In this document: in pieces, positions 6,733 to 8,857 of the stretch
How positions within the stretch are numbered: position 1 is the stretch's first letter
How the letters are laid out: each line of letters starts with the position of its first letter
NCBI GenBank assembly: GCA_964552035.1
Contig: CAZKFN010000087.1
Location: 1-8,857 of the forward strand
Source of the DNA: CAZKFN01 sp964552035
Lineage (GTDB): Bacteria; Bacteroidota; Bacteroidia; Flavobacteriales_E; Vicingaceae
Direction of reading: 5' to 3'
DNA: 8,857 nucleotides
Made by a program: the position numbers and the translations under genes
Notes under the pieces: generated by a model
What the model was told of the DNA's origin: nothing
The model's input: the letters and a program-made list of their open reading frames with translations, nothing else
The model's database searches: none

Positions 6733-7077
6733 TCAGCTTTGCTCAACACATAGCATGCTGATGTGGCTTTCCCATATTATTAATTTTTCTTTGAATAAAT
6801 GGATAATTTCAGGAAAGCAATTATAGAACTGTCGAAACAACTTTAAGTTGGTTGCTGAAAATCCATGAACATTCTGTTTTGAAATATTGCGAGAAAGATT
6901 CTTGAGTAATTCATCTCCATAAATTGCTCTGTCTTCTCCGTTTTGTTCAAATTCTACAATATAACAACCTATTAACCAATTACGTACAGTAAGTGCCATA
7001 TTTACTGCCAACTTTGCTTTAGCTTGCAAGCTGTTATTAACGCAAAAAATGGCATGGGTTAATTTGTTAAAATTCAT
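6733..7077 (-). pseudogene. Truncated DUF1016 (YhcG-type PDDEXK nuclease) N-terminal fragment
   Basis: A 114-codon frame whose whole length matches only the N-terminal DUF1016 domain. It starts at the normal family start (MNFNKLTHAI) and has the hallmark block 'AVNMALTVRNWLIGCYIVEF' followed by EQNGEDRAIYGDELLKNLSR and 'GFSATNLKLFRQFY' (about residues 24-88). Full YhcG-like proteins are about 340-370 residues and carry a C-terminal PD-(D/E)XK nuclease domain. Here the frame stops after 'HISMLCVEQS', and the 148 bp before the MATE gene hold no sign of the missing part. The likeliest reading is a decayed remnant. A domesticated stand-alone domain is possible, since the frame has no internal stops and the conserved block is intact. 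Such proteins often sit in accessory or restriction-modification neighbourhoods; none is seen here. Confidence 0.75.
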
Positions 7078-7413
7078 AGTTAACCTTTTGTTTCAATTAC
7101 ATCTCCTTTTCAACTTCTTTCATTAATTTAAATACTATCAGATAGTTAGCTTTTAAATCTAAACTTGCAGCTATTTAAAATACAAACATTAATTAAAAAA
7201 ATACTAACCAAAAATGAAAAGTAAAAAATGCAAAATAGGGTAGGAGCTTTCCATATTTAAATCCAGAACTCATAGCGCCATATAAGGAAAGTAGAAAATA
7301 AAAGGAACAATTAGAACTCAGGAAATTAGTCTAATAAGTTATAAGATAGACATACATTTTGCATGAGAACTGCGGTATAAAGATAAAATTGGAGTATAAG
7401 ATTAAGAGGCGAT
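7078..7413. other. 336-bp non-coding stretch
   Basis: No open frame, RNA gene or mobile-element end is recognisable. It contains a 13-bp interrupted palindrome ACTATC-A-GATAGT (7134-7146), upstream of the DUF1016 fragment on the minus strand, and ends in the stem-loop overlapping the stop of the acidic protein gene. The very AT-rich, structureless middle fits decayed DNA, in keeping with the adjacent gene fragment. Confidence 0.5.
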
Positions 7414-7421
7414 TTAATCTT
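7398..7421 (-). terminator. Stem-loop at the end of the acidic protein gene, possible weak terminator
   Basis: A perfect 8-bp inverted repeat AAGATTAA / TTAATCTT with an 8-nt loop includes the stop codon of the minus-strand gene. The stem is AT-rich, and the bases after it on the minus strand (ATACTCCAATTTTATC) are not a clean U tract, so termination strength is doubtful. Confidence 0.35.
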
Positions 7422-7740
7422 CAAAATCATCCTCATCTTCTATTTCTTCATCGTATTTCTCCTCGTATTCCTCCCTTGCATCATCCGTTAGAATTCCGTC
7501 CTCATCATAGTCATCATCCTCTTCTATAATTTGTTGAGCAACGATTTTTGACATTTTAACCAGGTATATTTTTTCCTCAGTTTCAAACCTTAAAGCCGAA
7601 ATTAACTCCCCATCTCTGTTGGTGAATTTAATAAGGTTATCGCTAAATCCCTCTGGATTTTCTAATTTAATTTGTTCTTGAATTTCGTTACTTAACTTCT
7701 CGAAAGCAGTAATCACTTTGGGTTTGTCTTTGCTGTCCAT
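7414..7740 (-). CDS. Hypothetical acidic protein
   Basis: A 108-residue soluble protein starting MDSKDKPKVITAFEKLSNEIQ. The first 70 residues look like a small folded domain ('GFSDNLIKFTNRDGELISALRFETEEKIYLVKM' reads as beta strands with alternating hydrophobics). The last 36 residues (73-108) are a disordered tail with 24 Asp/Glu. I recognise the pattern as resembling uncharacterised proteins conserved in Bacteroidota but know of no function. It lies 87 bp downstream of the metal permease on the same strand and could be transcribed separately; a near-match to the -7 box (TAACTTTC on the minus strand) lies shortly before the ATG. The acidic tail could bind basic proteins or cations, but this is only a guess. 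Lack of a signal peptide indicates a cytoplasmic location. Confidence 0.75.
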   Translation of the reverse strand: MDSKDKPKVITAFEKLSNEIQEQIKLENPEGFSDNLIKFTNRDGELISALRFETEEKIYLVKMSKIVAQQIIEEDDDYDEDGILTDDAREEYEEKYDEEIEDEDDFED

Positions 7741-7801
7741 TGTGCAATTATTGAAAGTTAATAAGAAAGGTTTGGCTTAAATTTAAAAAGCAAATAAAAG
7801 A

Positions 7802-7841
7802 AATAATTTAATTGAACCATATTTTTTTCAATAATTTAATT
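7802..7841. repeat. 12-bp direct repeat AATAATTTAATT around the permease stop codon
   Basis: Copies lie at 7802-7813 and 7830-7841, a 28-bp period; the second is inside the last codons of the permease. Between them ATTGAA (7811-7816) and TTCAAT (7827-7832) form a 6-bp inverted repeat. The sequence is AT-rich and of low complexity, so this may be chance or a small tandem slippage event. Confidence 0.4.
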
Positions 7842-8733
7842 CCTCAACAAAGTCTTTCTTTTCCAGTTCTTCGTAATATGAATGTTTTTTAGTTCTTTTT
7901 TTAAGTTGTGTATAGCCCCATATAACAAAGAAAATAATTCCTGCAAAAGAAGCCATGGCACCTGCTATAGAACCGTTGATCCAAACGGATAAAAAATAGC
8001 CACCAACAGCAGATAGAGTGGCTAGTATGGCTGTCAACATTAACATTTTTTTTAGTTCATGGGTTAATAAATAAGCTGCAGCTGGGGGAACTACTAAAAA
8101 AGCCACCACTAATATTGCCCCCACAGACTCAAAAGCTACCACAGTGGAAAGGGAAACTGCACTCATTAAGGCATAATGCCAAAAACCGACGGCAATTCCT
8201 AAAGATTGGGCAAAAGCTGAATGAAAAGTTGTGATAAATAAAGCCTTGTAGGATATTCGGATAAATGTCAAAACAATCAACAGCAATCCTGCAGCTATCC
8301 ATAAACTCCTTGGTCCCATATTCATGCCGCTTTTTCCTATCCATAAATCCAAAGGCACATAGGCAATTTCACCATAAAGAACACAGTCTTGGTCTAAATC
8401 TACCTGATCGGCAAAAACAGATATTAAAATAATTCCTATAGCGAAGAGCCAAGTAAAAGTAATTCCAATAGATGCATCGGATTGTAGTTTAGCTTTTTGA
8501 TAAAACAACTCTATAATCACCGTAGTTAATACGCCTAAAATTGCTGCACCAACCAACATGGGCAAAGCTTCACGAGAACCGGAAAATAAATAAGCTAAAA
8601 CAATTCCCGGTAAAACCGCGTGGGAAATGGCATCTCCAACCATAGCCATTTTTCGAAGCACCAAGTATGCACCTAGTAAACCACAAGAAGTGGCGATTAA
8701 TGAGGCGGTTAGTATGATCCAAACTGCATCCAT
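7828..8733 (-). CDS. Metal-ion (Mn/Zn/Fe) ABC transporter permease, TroD/MntB-like
   Basis: A 301-residue membrane protein of the ABC-3 family, the usual length or slightly longer because of a charged tail (about residues 277-301). It shows about eight hydrophobic segments. Family hallmarks are 'GDAISHAVLPGI' (residues 33-44), the periplasmic/loop region 'DQDCVLYGEIAYVPLD' (114-129), the cytoplasmic coupling region 'HSAFAQSLGIAVGFWHY' (171-187), and 'VGAILVVAFLVVPPAAAYLL' (204-223). It would form the membrane channel with a second permease and an ATPase, importing manganese, zinc or iron delivered by a periplasmic binding protein. The ATG overlaps the stop of the upstream gene by one base (TAATG), so they are translationally coupled. 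The order regulator-bearing gene then permease resembles ytgCR-ytgD of Chlamydia. The true metal cannot be assigned from this subunit. Confidence 0.92.
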   Translation of the reverse strand: MDAVWIILTASLIATSCGLLGAYLVLRKMAMVGDAISHAVLPGIVLAYLFSGSREALPMLVGAAILGVLTTVIIELFYQKAKLQSDASIGITFTWLFAIGIILISVFADQVDLDQDCVLYGEIAYVPLDLWIGKSGMNMGPRSLWIAAGLLLIVLTFIRISYKALFITTFHSAFAQSLGIAVGFWHYALMSAVSLSTVVAFESVGAILVVAFLVVPPAAAYLLTHELKKMLMLTAILATLSAVGGYFLSVWINGSIAGAMASFAGIIFFVIWGYTQLKKRTKKHSYYEELEKKDFVEELNY

Positions 8734-8857
8734 TATTTATCGTATTTAGGGATTTTACTTTGATGAGGATCAAAATCTGGATAGGATAAGTCTTTTTCCA
8801 ATTGTCTTTCAATCTCATCGTTAATAATGTGCTCTATAGCTTCTGCATCATTGTGTA
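8733..8857 (-). CDS. 3' end of a gene with a DtxR/MntR-like metal-binding tail; probably a permease-regulator fusion
   Basis: Only the last 40 residues are visible, running from HNDAEAIEHIINDEIERQL to SKIPKYDK, with the TAA stop sharing one base with the next ATG. The HxxxExxEH pattern (visible H1, E5, E8, H9) aligns with the metal-site helix of DtxR/MntR regulators (DtxR H98, C102, E105, H106). The position of DtxR C102 is glutamate here, as in manganese-responsive MntR. 'DPHQSKIP' corresponds to the 'SPFGNPIP' loop that follows in DtxR. The chain stops there without the SH3/FeoA-like third domain. A DtxR-like tail ending this way, directly before a TroD-like permease, is what I expect of TroC/YtgCR-type permeases carrying a C-terminal DtxR domain. 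A free-standing short DtxR/MntR regulator is the alternative; the rest lies outside the window. Confidence 0.7.
   Translation of the reverse strand, partial: HNDAEAIEHIINDEIERQLEKDLSYPDFDPHQSKIPKYDK

Noticed and set aside
8129..8344. Minus-strand 71-codon frame within the metal permease
   Set aside because: It is a shadow in another frame of a clearly recognised ABC-3 permease.
8570..8818. Minus-strand 82-codon frame spanning the permease start
   Set aside because: It overlaps both the permease N-terminus and the DtxR-like tail in a different frame; both of those match known families.

Overview
The window is AT-rich (roughly one third G+C by eye) and reads as a chromosomal segment of a Bacteroidota bacterium, most likely Flavobacteriia-like. 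The reasons are the perfect TAnnTTTG-type -7 promoter boxes (two copies of TAACTTTG just ahead of genes), the general lack of Shine-Dalgarno sequences, secreted proteins with the typical '...LLAQ' signal-peptide end, and protein families with a Bacteroidota flavour. No insertion sequence, prophage, tRNA, rRNA or CRISPR array is visible.

Layout, left to right. Positions 1-464 (minus) hold the N-terminal part of a radical-SAM menaquinone (futalosine pathway) enzyme of the MqnE type, cut by the window edge. Positions 465-884 hold no protein gene, but they carry that gene's promoter and, on the plus strand, a strong intrinsic terminator preceded by a second good hairpin: a candidate small RNA. 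Positions 885-3620 (minus) encode a large AddB-like PD-(D/E)XK nuclease. Divergent from it are a secreted MORN-2/YwqK-repeat protein (3746-4549) and, 28 bp later, a small lipoprotein with a TTG start (4578-5249), probably one operon. These run tail-to-tail, with only 3 bp between stop codons, into a MATE efflux transporter (5253-6584, minus).

The region 6585-7413 is poorly coding. It contains an orphan 114-codon piece of a DUF1016/YhcG-type nuclease (N-terminal domain only), probably a remnant. Then come a conserved-looking acidic 108-aa protein (7414-7740, minus) and the end of a metal-ion ABC transporter operon (minus, entering from the right): a TroD/MntB-like permease (7828-8733), overlapped by 1 bp by the 3' end of an upstream gene whose last 40 residues look like the metal-binding part of a DtxR/MntR regulator. 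By its ending and position, that upstream gene is probably a permease-regulator fusion of the YtgCR kind.

Most genes are housekeeping (quinone synthesis, recombination repair, efflux, metal uptake). The parts that merit a second look are the plus-strand structured RNA candidate at about 667-804, the atypical stretch after the radical-SAM motif in the MqnE-like protein, the possibly leaderless promoter of the YwqK-like gene, and the DtxR-like tail of the transporter operon.
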